NCBI RefSeq assembly: GCF_001721295.1
Contig: NZ_MDDS01000007.1
Location: forward strand, 32,801-96,800
Direction of reading: 5' to 3'
DNA from: Sphingomonas turrisvirgatae
GTDB taxonomy: Bacteria > Pseudomonadota > Alphaproteobacteria > Sphingomonadales > Sphingomonadaceae
Length of the DNA stretch: 64,000 nt
Shown here: positions 24,065 through 32,954 of the stretch, piece by piece
Layout of the letters: each line of letters starts with the position of its first letter
Position numbering within the stretch: position 1 is the first letter of the stretch
Notes under the pieces: model-generated
The model's database searches: none
What the model was told of the DNA's origin: nothing
What the model saw: only the letters and a program-made list of their open reading frames with translations
Made by a program: the position numbers and the translations under genes

Positions 24065-24633
24065 GCCTCGATCTCGCGGCCTGCACGGACGGCGAACTCG
24101 CCGCCTTGACGCTCGGCGGACGTCAGGCTGCGTTCGCTGAGATCATGCGGCGGCACCAAAAACCGGTCTACCGCCTGATCCGCTCGCATATCGGCGACGC
24201 CGAAGAGGCGCTTGACCTCACTCAGGAATGCTTCGTGGCCGCCTTTCAGAACTTGCGAAAGTATGACGGAGAGCGACCGCTCGCTGCGTGGCTGACCCGC
24301 GTGGCGATCAACAAGAGCCGCGACTGGCACAGGCGGCGGCGCATACGCCAGATACTATCGTTCGCCTCTTCGCTGCCGCCCGAGACCATGGAGAGTGGGC
24401 GGGACGAGGCGCCAGGTGCCGACGCGGTAACCTTCGATCGCGCAGAGCTTGCGCGGCTTTCGCGCGCGGTGTCCGAGCTGCCGGCCACGCTCAAGGAGAC
24501 GCTTTTGCTGCGGACCGTGGAAGGACTGTCCCAGGGGGAGACCGCGGCCGCGCTGGGGATCAGCGGCAAGGCCGTGGAGATGCGACTCCGGCGCGCGCGT
24601 GAAAGATTGTCGAAAAATCTCGACTTAGTGTGA
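24061..24633 (+). CDS. ECF RNA polymerase sigma factor, CnrH-like (copy 2)
   Basis: 190 residues from GTG 24061. Sigma-2: FAEIMRRHQKPVYRLIRSHI, DAEEALDLTQECFVAAFQNL and AAWLTRVAINKSRDW. Sigma-4: LPATLKETLLLRTVEGLSQG and ALGISGKAVEMRLRRARERL. A paralogue of the factor at 13697. The promoter for copA starts in its stop codon, exactly as site 3 does in the first cluster, so the sigma factor activates the next gene directly. Confidence 0.92.
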   Translation: MSLDLAACTDGELAALTLGGRQAAFAEIMRRHQKPVYRLIRSHIGDAEEALDLTQECFVAAFQNLRKYDGERPLAAWLTRVAINKSRDWHRRRRIRQILSFASSLPPETMESGRDEAPGADAVTFDRAELARLSRAVSELPATLKETLLLRTVEGLSQGETAAALGISGKAVEMRLRRARERLSKNLDLV

Positions 24634-24656
24634 GGGGATGGGCCGGTTCGCGCGTA
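24632..24656 (+). promoter_or_regulatory. ECF-sigma promoter for copAB (site 5)
   Basis: GAGGGG (24632-24637), 15 nt, CGTA (24653-24656), overlapping the sigma gene stop, with a 70-base leader before copA. Confidence 0.75.
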
Positions 24657-24728
24657 GTGAAAGGTAAGGTCGGCGGCCCTCCCCCGGGTCGCCGGCCGCA
24701 AGCCATGAACTTGGAGCGAAGGAACGGC

Positions 24729-26744
24729 ATGAGCCGCAAACTGAACCGGCGCGACGTAATGCGCGGAACCGCCGCGCTCGGCGGCACCTTGGCCATGTCG
24801 GCCTACTTGCCAGCTTGGGCGCAACCTGTGTCGCGCGGTATCGCCAAACCCCTGCCGACCGTGTCGGGCACAAACATCGCGCTGACCATCGACCGAATGA
24901 AGCTGGTCATGGACGGGATCACCACGCCCGCGATCGGGGTAAACGGCACGGTCCCGGCACCACTCGTCCGCCTCAAAGAGGGCCAGAAGGTCCGCCTTGC
25001 GGTGACCAACAACCTCGACGAAGATAGCTCGATCCACTGGCACGGGCTCATTCTGCCGTTCCAAATGGACGGCGTACCCGGGATCAGCTTCCCCGGCATC
25101 AAGGCGCGTTCGACCTTTGTGTACGAGTTCCCGATCTTGCAGTCCGGCACCTACTGGTATCACAGCCACTCGGGCGAGCAGGAGCAGGCAGGACTCTACG
25201 GACCCATCGTGATTGATCCGGCGGGTGCCGACCCAGTCGCGTTCGACCGCGAGCATGTGATCGTCCTCTCCGACCATAGCGAAATGACGGGCGAGGAAAT
25301 CTTTCGCAAGCTCAAGCAGATGGGCGGCGCCTATTTCAACTATCAACGCCCGACGCTGAGCGGGCTGCTGGCCGGCCGCGAAATGCGCCTTAAGGATCGC
25401 CTCGATTGGGGGCAGATGCGGATGGACCCGGCGGACATCGCGGACGTCACTGGTTCGACCTACACCTTCCTGGTCAATGGCTTTGGACCTTACGACAACT
25501 GGACGGGTCTCTTCCGACCGGGCGAGCGGGTTCGGCTGCGCATCGTCAATGCCGCGGCGCAGACGAACTTCAACGTGCGCATCCCTGACCTGCCGATGAC
25601 GGTGGTGCAGGCCGACGGCCAGAACGTCCGGCCGGTAACCGTGGACGAATTCCAGATCGGCGTCGCGGAAACCTTCGACGTGATCGTGACGCCCGAGGAC
25701 CGCGCCTACAGCTTCGTTTCCGAGGCGATCGACCGATCCGGCATGGGGCGCGCGACACTGGCCCCGCGCGAGGGCATGATCGCCCCGGTCCCGCCGCTCC
25801 GCCCACGCACGTTGCTGACCATGACCGACATGGGCATGGACATGAGCGGCATGAGCGGGATGGAGGGGATGTCCGGTATGGCGGACGAGAACCCGGTCGC
25901 AAAGCGCGGGCCGGATCCCACGTTGATGCAGAATGCCTCGCGCAACCTGTGGAAGCTCACCGGGTGGAAAGAGCCCACCGATCACGGAACGAAGGCGATA
26001 GGCGCTGCGATGGCCAGCATGGCTGGGATGGGGGGCGACCAGATGAGCGGCGCTATGCCTGGGATGGACCATAGCCAAATGGCGGCGGGCGCTGCCGGGA
26101 TGGCGGGCATGGACCATGGTCAGATGAGCAGCGGCGGCATGGCCGGGATGGATCATGGGTCAGGCGGCAGCATGGACATGAACATGCGCAACCCCAAGAA
26201 CGCGCCCGGCGTCAAGATGGGGCCGGGAGTGCAGACCATCTCGCCGATGCCGAAGGACCGCACGGGCGAGCCGCCGCAGGGGCTGGAGGATGCGGATCAT
26301 CGCGTGCTCACCTATCGCGACCTTGTCGCGCTGGACCGCAACCCGGACGTTCGCGCCCCGTCGCGTCAGTTGGAGATCCACCTCACGGGCAATATGGAGC
26401 GCTACATGTGGGGCTTTGACGGCCAGAAGATGAGCGACCCTGCCGACCCCATCCCGTTCCGCAAGGACGAGCGCGCGCGCGTTACCCTGGTCAATGACAC
26501 GATGATGCCGCACCCCATCCATTTGCACGGCCACTTCTTCGAGTTGGTGACCGGACATGGCGACTTTGGGCCTCGCAAGCACACTGTGAATGTGGCGCCA
26601 GGCGGTAAGATGACATTCGACGTAACGGCCGATGCGCCCGGCGACTGGGCGTTCCACTGCCACAATCTCTATCACATGACCGCGGGGATGATGCGTGTCG
26701 TGACGGTTCGCCCGATGGGCGAGGAGAATCGCGATGCAGCCTAA
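24729..26744 (+). CDS. copA: Periplasmic multicopper oxidase CopA (PcoA type)
   Basis: 671 residues from ATG 24729 (GAAGGAA upstream). A twin-arginine signal (NRRDVMRGTAALGGTLAMSA) exports the folded protein. Copper ligands are visible in each cupredoxin domain: SIHWHGLILPFQMDGVPG and YWYHSHSGEQEQAGLY near the N-terminus, HPIHLHGHFFEL and DWAFHCHNLYHMTAGMMRV at the C-terminus. Between them is a Met/His-rich insert (GMDHSQM, GMDHGQM and similar, about residues 385-505). It oxidises Cu(I) or sequesters copper in the periplasm. copB overlaps its end by 11 bases, and the gene follows the second YXH operon. Confidence 0.95.
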   Translation: MSRKLNRRDVMRGTAALGGTLAMSAYLPAWAQPVSRGIAKPLPTVSGTNIALTIDRMKLVMDGITTPAIGVNGTVPAPLVRLKEGQKVRLAVTNNLDEDSSIHWHGLILPFQMDGVPGISFPGIKARSTFVYEFPILQSGTYWYHSHSGEQEQAGLYGPIVIDPAGADPVAFDREHVIVLSDHSEMTGEEIFRKLKQMGGAYFNYQRPTLSGLLAGREMRLKDRLDWGQMRMDPADIADVTGSTYTFLVNGFGPYDNWTGLFRPGERVRLRIVNAAAQTNFNVRIPDLPMTVVQADGQNVRPVTVDEFQIGVAETFDVIVTPEDRAYSFVSEAIDRSGMGRATLAPREGMIAPVPPLRPRTLLTMTDMGMDMSGMSGMEGMSGMADENPVAKRGPDPTLMQNASRNLWKLTGWKEPTDHGTKAIGAAMASMAGMGGDQMSGAMPGMDHSQMAAGAAGMAGMDHGQMSSGGMAGMDHGSGGSMDMNMRNPKNAPGVKMGPGVQTISPMPKDRTGEPPQGLEDADHRVLTYRDLVALDRNPDVRAPSRQLEIHLTGNMERYMWGFDGQKMSDPADPIPFRKDERARVTLVNDTMMPHPIHLHGHFFELVTGHGDFGPRKHTVNVAPGGKMTFDVTADAPGDWAFHCHNLYHMTAGMMRVVTVRPMGEENRDAA

Positions 26745-28032
26745 GTTCCTCCTGATCGCCGGCGGCGCGGCGCTTGGCCTCGCAACGCCGGCGGCCGCGC
26801 AGATGGACCATTCCAACATGCCCGGCATGAAGATGCCGCCGCCAAAGGCGCCAGCGGTAAAAAAGCCTGCCGCCAAGAAGCCCTCAGCGACCAAGCCCGC
26901 CGTGCACAAGGAGTCCGCGAAGCCTGCCGCCAGGTCGACACCGCGCGCGAAGGCGGGATCGGGGGCCAAGCCTGCCGCAAGTCGGTCCGCCAAGCCTCCG
27001 GTCGGTGGACCGGCTGTTGCTGATCCTCACGCCGGTCATGACATGTCCGCCATGCCCGGTATGAATATGCCTGAAGCCAAACCTGATGCCAGTTCGGGGC
27101 ACGACATGTCCGCGATGCCAGGTGCGTCCGGCGGCGCCAACCCCGCTGAGCCAGGTGCTATGCAAGGCATGGACCATGGATCGATGCCGGGAATGGGCCA
27201 AAGTTCGGGCGCGATGCAAGGCATGCCGGGACACGGCATGGGAAGCATGCCCTCAGCCACGGGCGCGGCGATGATCGGCACCAACCTTCAGGCCGGCACC
27301 GCTCCGCCGCCGCCCATCCCGACCGATCGGGCCGCGGACCAGGTCTACTCTGCCGCTGCTATGGCGCATTCGCAGCAGCATCTGCGGTCGATGCACGGCG
27401 GGCAGAATTTCTCCCAGGTCATATTCAATCTGGCTGAAGTCCAGATCCGGGACGGTCGCGATGGTTACCGGTGGGACGGCAGTGCCTGGTATGGGGGTGA
27501 TATCAACCGGCTGGTGCTCAAGACCGAGGGCGAAGGGAATATCGGGGGAAGTCTGGAAGCGGCGGAGGTACAGGCGCTTTATTCGCGCGCCATTGGCCCA
27601 TACACCGATATACAGCTTGGCGTCCGCTACGATTTCAAGCCCAACCCCTCGCGCGTCTATGCGTCGGTCGGCTTCGAAACGCTGGCACCCGGCTTCTTCG
27701 ATGTCGAGGGCGCACTGTTCCTGTCCAACAAGGGCGACCTGCTGGGGCGCCTGGAAGGTTATTACGATCAGCGGATCACGCAGCGGCTGGTTCTTCAGCC
27801 ACGCGCCGAACTCAACTTCGCCGCGCAGGACGTGCCGGAAATCGGCATCGGCTCAGGCCTTTCCACGGCCGAACTCGGTCTGCGTCTCCGCTACGAGATC
27901 AGGCGCGAGTTCGCGCCCTATGTGGGCATATCGTACGACCGCAGCTTCGGGGACACAGCCCGCTTCGCGCGCGCCGAAGGCCAGGGCGCGGCGTCGACCA
28001 GCCTCGTTCTGGGCATTCGCACATGGTTCTAA
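26734..28032 (+). CDS. copB: Outer-membrane copper-resistance protein CopB (PcoB type)
   Basis: 432 residues. Signal peptide about 1-22 (LLIAGGAALGLATPAAAQ). The N-terminal half is low-complexity, Lys/Ala/Pro-rich and then Met/His/Gly-rich (DHSNMPGMKM, HAGHDMSAMPGMNMPEA, QGMDHGSMPGMG), a copper-binding region. The C-terminal half is the beta-barrel: WYGGDINRLVLKTEGEG, YTDIQLGVRYDFKPNPSRVY, GALFLSNKGDLLGRLEGYYD and SLVLGIRTWF with the terminal aromatic residue. Overlaps copA, same operon. Confidence 0.93.
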   Translation: MQPKFLLIAGGAALGLATPAAAQMDHSNMPGMKMPPPKAPAVKKPAAKKPSATKPAVHKESAKPAARSTPRAKAGSGAKPAASRSAKPPVGGPAVADPHAGHDMSAMPGMNMPEAKPDASSGHDMSAMPGASGGANPAEPGAMQGMDHGSMPGMGQSSGAMQGMPGHGMGSMPSATGAAMIGTNLQAGTAPPPPIPTDRAADQVYSAAAMAHSQQHLRSMHGGQNFSQVIFNLAEVQIRDGRDGYRWDGSAWYGGDINRLVLKTEGEGNIGGSLEAAEVQALYSRAIGPYTDIQLGVRYDFKPNPSRVYASVGFETLAPGFFDVEGALFLSNKGDLLGRLEGYYDQRITQRLVLQPRAELNFAAQDVPEIGIGSGLSTAELGLRLRYEIRREFAPYVGISYDRSFGDTARFARAEGQGAASTSLVLGIRTWF

Positions 28033-28079
28033 GGCCAACTAGTCTTGTTGCGTTGGCCAAGGCCAAGAAGGAGAAATCG

Positions 28080-28454
28080 ATGTTCAAGGCAGTAACGCTT
28101 CTGGCTCTGGCCGCGATGTCGGCGAGCCCCGCTTTGGCTCAGCAGGGCATGGACCACTCGAAAATGCAAGGCATGAACCACGACAACATGCCTGGCATGA
28201 ACACGCCCTTCATGCCCGCCGAAATGGCGATGCATGAAAAGATGATGAAGGCCAAGGGCGCTAATGCGAGCGAGACGTGGGTCCGCAAGATGATCGAGCA
28301 TCACCGCGGTGCGATCGCCATGTCGCAGATCGTTCTCCGGGAGTCGCCCGATGCGAAGACCCGGCAAATGGCTCAGAAATCGATTGCCGAGCAGAACAAG
28401 AGCATCGGTGAACTCCAGGCGATGCTCCGGTCGATGGGCAAGCGTCCTCAGTAA
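28080..28454 (+). CDS. DUF305 periplasmic copper-associated protein
   Basis: 124 residues from ATG 28080. Signal peptide 1-20 (ALLALAAMSASPALAQ). Met/His-rich start (GMDHSKMQGMNHDNMPGM), then the DUF305 core with MIEHHRGAIAMSQIVLRESP and AQKSIAEQNKSIGELQAML. DUF305 proteins are ferritin-like four-helix proteins often found in copper operons. It lies 47 bases after copB. Confidence 0.88.
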   Translation: MFKAVTLLALAAMSASPALAQQGMDHSKMQGMNHDNMPGMNTPFMPAEMAMHEKMMKAKGANASETWVRKMIEHHRGAIAMSQIVLRESPDAKTRQMAQKSIAEQNKSIGELQAMLRSMGKRPQ

Positions 28455-28514
28455 TAAGCCTCATTCCTCCCGCCCCCAGCGAGCAACGGGAGGAATGACC
28501 AAGGAGATTCTTCC

Positions 28515-28964
28515 ATGAAGTCAGCGTTGCGATTTGCGCTTACTGCCGCAGCCTTGTTGGTTCCGGTTGCCGCCAGCGCGGCTACCCCGATCGTTATGCA
28601 CCGCGACCCCGGCTGCGGCTGTTGCGCCAAGTGGGCGGCGCAGGCGCAGCAGCAGCTCGGCCGGCAGGTGCGCGTCGTCGATGATTCTAACCGCCCGGCG
28701 CTGCAGAAGCGCGCGGGCGTTCCCGCGGACCTCTCGTCCTGCCACACCGCGATCGCCGATGGCATGGCTTTCGAGGGCCACGTGCCGATCGCCGACATGA
28801 AGCGGGCTCTTGCGACCCGGCCCAAGGGCGTGCGGGGCCTGGCGGTCGGCGGTATGCCGCTCGGCTCGCCGGGAATGGAAGTGCCGGGCGTCAAGGCGCA
28901 GGCCTATGACGTGGTCGCCTTCGGCACCGGCGGACGCCGCTTGTTCGCCCGCCACGGCAGCTGA
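28515..28964 (+). CDS. DUF411 metal-binding periplasmic protein
   Basis: 149 residues with a signal peptide (AALLVPVAASA). Metal site MHRDPGCGCCAKWAAQ (CxCC), then VPADLSSCHTAIADGMAFEG and GVRGLAVGGMPLGSPGMEVP, all typical of DUF411 (sometimes called CopG). These proteins bind copper and are associated with cop and czc operons. Last gene of the copAB group. Confidence 0.92.
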   Translation: MKSALRFALTAAALLVPVAASAATPIVMHRDPGCGCCAKWAAQAQQQLGRQVRVVDDSNRPALQKRAGVPADLSSCHTAIADGMAFEGHVPIADMKRALATRPKGVRGLAVGGMPLGSPGMEVPGVKAQAYDVVAFGTGGRRLFARHGS

Positions 28965-29081
28965 TCGGCGATTTTTCTGGTTAGGGCCGGCAGGACGCGC
29001 CTGCCGCTGCCAGCGTGACTCCTCCATCCAGTTCGCGTCGAAGCAGACGAAAAGTCTCACGGAAAGAGCTAGTGGGCGGGT

Positions 29082-29106
29082 GAGGGGAGAAGGCCGGGCG
29101 TGCGTA
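29082..29106 (+). promoter_or_regulatory. ECF-sigma promoter for DUF2231 gene (site 6)
   Basis: GAGGGG (29082-29087), 15 nt, CGTA (29103-29106). Transcription would start about 29113, which argues that the ATG at 29114 is too close and the start at 29144 is used. Confidence 0.72.
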
Positions 29107-29143
29107 AACGGGAATGGATGAACACGGATCAAGGGGTCAGGTG

Positions 29144-29869
29144 ATGGGCGGCAAACGAGGCGGGACCTTCGCTATACTTCTTGCGGTTGCAATATCAGTC
29201 AGCACGTCGGCATCGGCGCACGAAGATCACAATGCGCTCGGGGCGGGTCCCGGGCCGGTCGCTAACAGCGCAGCCGAGACGCAGAAAGCAGATGGGGCGG
29301 ACGCTGGCGACGGCCACATGGGCATGGGCTCTATGTCGACTGTGGACATGAACATGGGTGGCCGCGACATCGCCGGCGACGACATGGACATGGGCGGCAT
29401 GCACGAGGAGACCGCCAACAAGAACAAGAGTTTCGGCGAACGGCTTGTGAGCTGGCTGGGCCGGCTGCACACCATGGTCATTCATTTTCCCATCGCCATG
29501 TTCATCGGCGCGTTCGGGTTAGAGCTGTTCGGGTTATGGCGCCGCAACCGGGACTATCAGCATGTCGCACACATAATGCTGGTGGTCGGCGCGCTGGGAG
29601 CGATCGCAGCGGCGTTCCTGGGCTGGTTCGCAGGCGGGTTCTACCTGACCGACCGCAACCCTATCCTGATGACGCATCGCTGGCTCGGAACATCGATCGC
29701 GGTCTTCGGCGTCGTGCTGGCTTGGATGGCAGCCCGCCACCGCAAGGGTCCCGAGCGGTCGCGGTCGTTGTATTGGGTGGTGCTTGGCCTGATGACGCTC
29801 GCGATCTCAATTCAGGGGTTCCTCGGCGGAACCTTCATGCATGGCGGAATAAACCACTTGGCGTTCTGA
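29144..29869 (+). CDS. DUF2231 membrane protein with Met/His-rich N-terminus
   Basis: 241 residues from ATG 29144 (AAGGGG upstream). Signal-like first helix (AILLAVAISVSTSASA), a periplasmic Met/Asp/His-rich segment (HMGMGSM, NMGGRDIAGDDMDMGGM), then the DUF2231 domain with four helices starting at LHTMVIHFPIAMFIGAFGLE and including GWFAGGFYLTDRNPILMTHR. The family is thought to bind haem or metal in the membrane. It has its own ECF promoter, so it belongs to the copper regulon. Confidence 0.85.
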   Translation: MGGKRGGTFAILLAVAISVSTSASAHEDHNALGAGPGPVANSAAETQKADGADAGDGHMGMGSMSTVDMNMGGRDIAGDDMDMGGMHEETANKNKSFGERLVSWLGRLHTMVIHFPIAMFIGAFGLELFGLWRRNRDYQHVAHIMLVVGALGAIAAAFLGWFAGGFYLTDRNPILMTHRWLGTSIAVFGVVLAWMAARHRKGPERSRSLYWVVLGLMTLAISIQGFLGGTFMHGGINHLAF

Positions 29870-29989
29870 GGGGCCCGACGCTTAGTAGCCGCTCGCGTGT
29901 TGGCGCGGTTCGAAGGAGAATGCGGCAGCGCCGACCTTCGTGCCGTAGGATGCCGCCAGCGATCCCGGCTCCGCTCGGGCGTGTCGAGG

Positions 29990-30189
29990 AACCCCGACCC
30001 TGATAATAGCACACTGTCTCGATGCACTCGCGCGCGAGCCACGGGATCGTGGTACGGGATCATCGAACGGAGAAAGGCCGTGTCGCCGATCGTCGTGTGG
30101 ATACGAATAAGCGCGAAGCAGCCGAAGAAGATGACAAGCGAGCCGGCGATCAGCGCTTTGTTGGCGGTGTTCGCTCGTCGCACCGCCAA
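29990..30189 (-). pseudogene. Remnant of a DUF305-domain inner-membrane protein
   Basis: The frame from 30189 reads NKALIAGSLVIFFGCFALIR, then IHTTIGDTAFLRSMIPYHDP, which fits the membrane helix and the FLxxMIPHH entry of DUF305 membrane proteins. The homology then stops at about 30050 and the rest is not recognisable. The N-terminal helices of the family are also missing. A decayed copy of a copper-associated gene. Confidence 0.5.
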
Positions 30190-30198
30190 TGGCTCCCG

Positions 30199-31209
30199 CT
30201 ACGTCGGCGGTACGCTCCGAGCGGAATACAGCCCGGCGAGGGCGGATGACAATCCACTGTCGCGGTCGCGCAACAGGTTATGAATTGCGGTCGCAGCGAT
30301 CGCCGCTTGTCCGGCTGCGACGCTGATCTGATCGAGCCCTTCCACGACGTCGCCGACTGCGTAGAGACCCTTAACCGAGGTTTGTTGGTGGGCATTGGTT
30401 AGCACGCACCCGGATTCGCTGAGCTGTGCTCCGAGCAAAGCGGCAAGCCGCGTCCGAGGTGATGAGCCGAGTGCGGGGTAAAGCGTGTCGAATTGTAGCT
30501 CCAAGCCATTGGCCAGCCTCACCTCGACACACTCGCCAAGACGCAACTGCCCGACAGGCGAGGGGGCGACATCAATGCCCTGCTGGTCCAGCTTGGCAAG
30601 TTCGGTCGGCCCAAGATCGAGCGAGCGTTCGGCCAGAAGCGTGACCTTGGCCCCATAAGCCCTCAGGAATTCGGCTTCTTCAGCACCATGACCATCGCCG
30701 CCGAGCACCGCCACGTTCATGCGCCGGGCCTCATAACCATCGCAGATCGGGCAATAGCGGAGAAGCCCACGCGCCACGCCGATGTCATGCATCGCATCAG
30801 GCATCTCGGGACGCCGGTTGACGACGCCCGTCGCAAGGACAACGGTCCGCGCATACAGGACGTTCAGTTCGCAGCTTGCCGAGAAGTGGTCGCCTGACGC
30901 GACGATTGCGTCAATCTCACCTCTCTGGACCGTACCGCCATATTCGCGCAGCTGAGCCTGCAAACGGGCAAGAAACGTGACGCCGGAAATGCCGCCGGGA
31001 AATCCTGGCAGGTTGTGCGAGCGCGGGATGGACGCGGCGCGCCCTGCCGCCGCATCGTAGACGACGCAGCTCCTGAGAAACCGCGACAGATAGATCGCGG
31101 TCATGAGGCCCGCTGGACCACCGCCCACTATCAGACAGTCGATGACCTCCTCAGGATCTCCAGTCCAGCCCTGATCGGTCAACCGCAACCTCATCATTAC
31201 CCCGCGCAT
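30199..31209 (-). CDS. Thioredoxin reductase-like FAD/NAD(P) oxidoreductase
   Basis: 336 residues; starts at 31197 or 31194 are also possible, where GGGG precedes the ATGs. FAD-binding DCLIVGGGPAGLMTAIYLSR, the redox motif CPICDG, NAD(P) site VAVLGGDGHGAEEAEFLRAY and GLYAVGDVVEGLDQISVAAG near the end. The CPxCDG form is found in thioredoxin reductase-like flavoproteins of unknown partner. It is on the opposite strand from the cop genes and divergent from copC2, so it may serve thiol homeostasis during metal stress; this is inference. Confidence 0.88.
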   Translation of the reverse strand: MRGVMMRLRLTDQGWTGDPEEVIDCLIVGGGPAGLMTAIYLSRFLRSCVVYDAAAGRAASIPRSHNLPGFPGGISGVTFLARLQAQLREYGGTVQRGEIDAIVASGDHFSASCELNVLYARTVVLATGVVNRRPEMPDAMHDIGVARGLLRYCPICDGYEARRMNVAVLGGDGHGAEEAEFLRAYGAKVTLLAERSLDLGPTELAKLDQQGIDVAPSPVGQLRLGECVEVRLANGLELQFDTLYPALGSSPRTRLAALLGAQLSESGCVLTNAHQQTSVKGLYAVGDVVEGLDQISVAAGQAAIAATAIHNLLRDRDSGLSSALAGLYSARSVPPT

Positions 31210-31344
31210 GCGCCTATCAGGCCCGCGGCCACAGTTGGTTTAAGGGGAGACGCAGTGAAAAAGCGCTCCATGCTCCCTTCTGAATACGCGCTGCCACCGC
31301 CGACCCCTCATCGAGAGCGGTGCGTCGGCACGAAAAAAGATCGT

Positions 31345-31369
31345 GAGGGGTGACCCGTCCAGCTGCGTA
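31345..31369 (+). promoter_or_regulatory. ECF-sigma promoter for copC2-copD2 (site 7)
   Basis: GAGGGG (31345-31350), 15 nt, CGTA (31366-31369), 36 bases before copC2. Matches the arrangement at copC1. Confidence 0.75.
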
Positions 31370-31405
31370 ATACAGGTGAGCCCAATTGAAATGGAGATTA
31401 CCTAA

Positions 31406-31774
31406 ATGCGCCGCTTGTTCATCACGACTGCCGCCGCCGCCCTGTTCTTCGTAGGCGGCGTGGCGAACGCGCATCCGAAGCTGGTGTCCGCCAGTCCCGC
31501 TGCCAACGCGGCGGTCGCGACCCCCGAGAAGATCAGCCTCCAGTTCAGCGAGAAGCTCGTGCCGGCTTTCTCTAAGGCCGACCTTACCATGGCCGCGATG
31601 CCTGGCATGGCGGCCATGAAAATGCCCAGCAGCGCCGCAGTCGGCGCCGATGGCCGGACGCTCACCATCACCCCGAAGCAGCGTCTCCCGCGTGGACGCT
31701 ACAGCGTCGACTGGCAGGTCGTCTCTGGCGACACACATAAAATCACCGGCAGCTACAATTTCACGGTGAAGTGA
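31406..31774 (+). CDS. copC: Periplasmic copper-binding protein CopC (copy 2)
   Basis: 122 residues; signal peptide ending GGVANA, mature AHPKLVSASP with the N-terminal His for copper. ISLQFSEKLVPAFSKADLTM, a Met-rich loop (MAAMPGMAAMKM) and VSGDTHKITGSYNFTV complete the fold. The Met loop is richer than in copy 1 (12500). copD2 follows after 4 bases. Confidence 0.93.
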   Translation: MRRLFITTAAAALFFVGGVANAHPKLVSASPAANAAVATPEKISLQFSEKLVPAFSKADLTMAAMPGMAAMKMPSSAAVGADGRTLTITPKQRLPRGRYSVDWQVVSGDTHKITGSYNFTVK

Positions 31775-31778
31775 GCGA

Positions 31779-32705
31779 ATGCTCGACTGGCCGACCGTCG
31801 CCATCCGCTTGGCGTTGTACCTGGTCCTGGCGGCGCTGTTCGGCCTGTCGGCCTTCAGCCTCTACGGCCTTCGCCTTGGCGAGCGCGATGATGCAATCGC
31901 GCTGCGGCCTTGGCTCACGGCAAGCGCGGCGCTCGGGTTGCTTCTCTCGGCCGCTGGCCTGATCCTCATGGCCTCGGCGATGGCCGGATCTCCGTTCTGG
32001 CCGATCGATCAGGCTGCTGCGGCCGCGCTGCTCGGAGGGTCGGCGGTTGGCACCGCCTGGAAGGTGCGTATGGTGGCGCTCGTCATCGCCGGCGGTGCAG
32101 CCCTGCTGGCGCGAGGCAGAGCATCATGGCTGGCTATGGCCATGATTGCGGCAGCCGCGGCATTGGCGACACTCGCGTGGAACGGGCATGGTGCCGCGAG
32201 CGAGGGAAGCACGGGATGGCTTCACCTCACTGCGGACATCCTCCATCTCCTTGCTGCCGGTCTGTGGGTCGGGGCGCTGTTCGGATTGCTTCTCCTGATG
32301 GCGCGGCGCGCCGAGGAGATCGATGCTGCGCACCTTCGGCTGACCCATCGCGCCCTGCACGGGTTTGGCTCCGTTGGTACGCTCGTTGTTGTTACCCTGG
32401 TGGTAACTGGTTTGATCAATAGTTGGCTGCTCGTCGGGCCGACCAATTTTATGGCTCTGGGAACGACACTTTACGGCCTGTTGCTGCTCGCCAAGCTAGC
32501 CCTGTTCGCCGGGATGCTGGGGCTCGCTTCGCTCAATCGGTTTCGCCTCACGCCGGCCTTTGAGCGCTCGATTGCCATGAACGACCATGGCGGGGCGCTT
32601 ACGGCGCTGCGGGTCAGCCTTGCGGTCGAGACAGCCTGCGTGATCGGCATCCTGGCGCTCGTGGCATGGCTAGGCACCCTCGCGCCACCCGCGTCGGGCA
32701 TGTAA
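31779..32705 (+). CDS. copD: Copper-resistance inner-membrane protein CopD (copy 2)
   Basis: 308 residues, eight helices; AWNGHGAASEGSTGWLHLTA, LHLLAAGLWVGALFGLLLLM and THRALHGFGSVG carry the conserved His positions. Close paralogue of the protein at 11569 across the whole length, which suggests duplication of a copCD unit rather than independent acquisition. Works with CopC2 in copper passage across the inner membrane. Confidence 0.9.
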   Translation: MLDWPTVAIRLALYLVLAALFGLSAFSLYGLRLGERDDAIALRPWLTASAALGLLLSAAGLILMASAMAGSPFWPIDQAAAAALLGGSAVGTAWKVRMVALVIAGGAALLARGRASWLAMAMIAAAAALATLAWNGHGAASEGSTGWLHLTADILHLLAAGLWVGALFGLLLLMARRAEEIDAAHLRLTHRALHGFGSVGTLVVVTLVVTGLINSWLLVGPTNFMALGTTLYGLLLLAKLALFAGMLGLASLNRFRLTPAFERSIAMNDHGGALTALRVSLAVETACVIGILALVAWLGTLAPPASGM

Positions 32706-32954
32706 GCGCTATGGACCAACCGTCCACGCAAGCGCCGCTCAGGCCTTCCACCTTCTTTTACCCACTTACGCGGCTTAACCCTCGCCTCCCAAGACACCCC
32801 CCGCTTGGACTGAGCTTACGTGTCCGACGCCCTAAGTCGCCCACAGGCGCTTGCGGGAAGGCCGCGTCGCGCTGCAAAGCTGGGCGTGCGAGAGGGTTGG
32901 TCCGGGTGGGCCTGTCAGTGTTTTCAGAGATGAATGAACAAGGGTGGCAAAGTC
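32706..32954. other. Intergenic region before the SDR-membrane fusion gene
   Basis: No gene seen. A partial ECF-like site GAGGGT (32892-32897), 15 nt, TGTC lacks the CGTA core and is not counted as a promoter. An AGGGTGG ribosome site precedes ATG 32955. Confidence 0.4.

Noticed and set aside
24246..26156. 636-codon open frame on the minus strand across copA
   Set aside because: Antisense shadow of the multicopper oxidase; His/Arg-rich composition comes from reversed GC-rich codons and there is no family signature or start context.
32892..32916. Ninth ECF promoter before the SDR fusion gene
   Set aside because: GAGGGT with the right distance but TGTC in place of CGTA; too weak to count.
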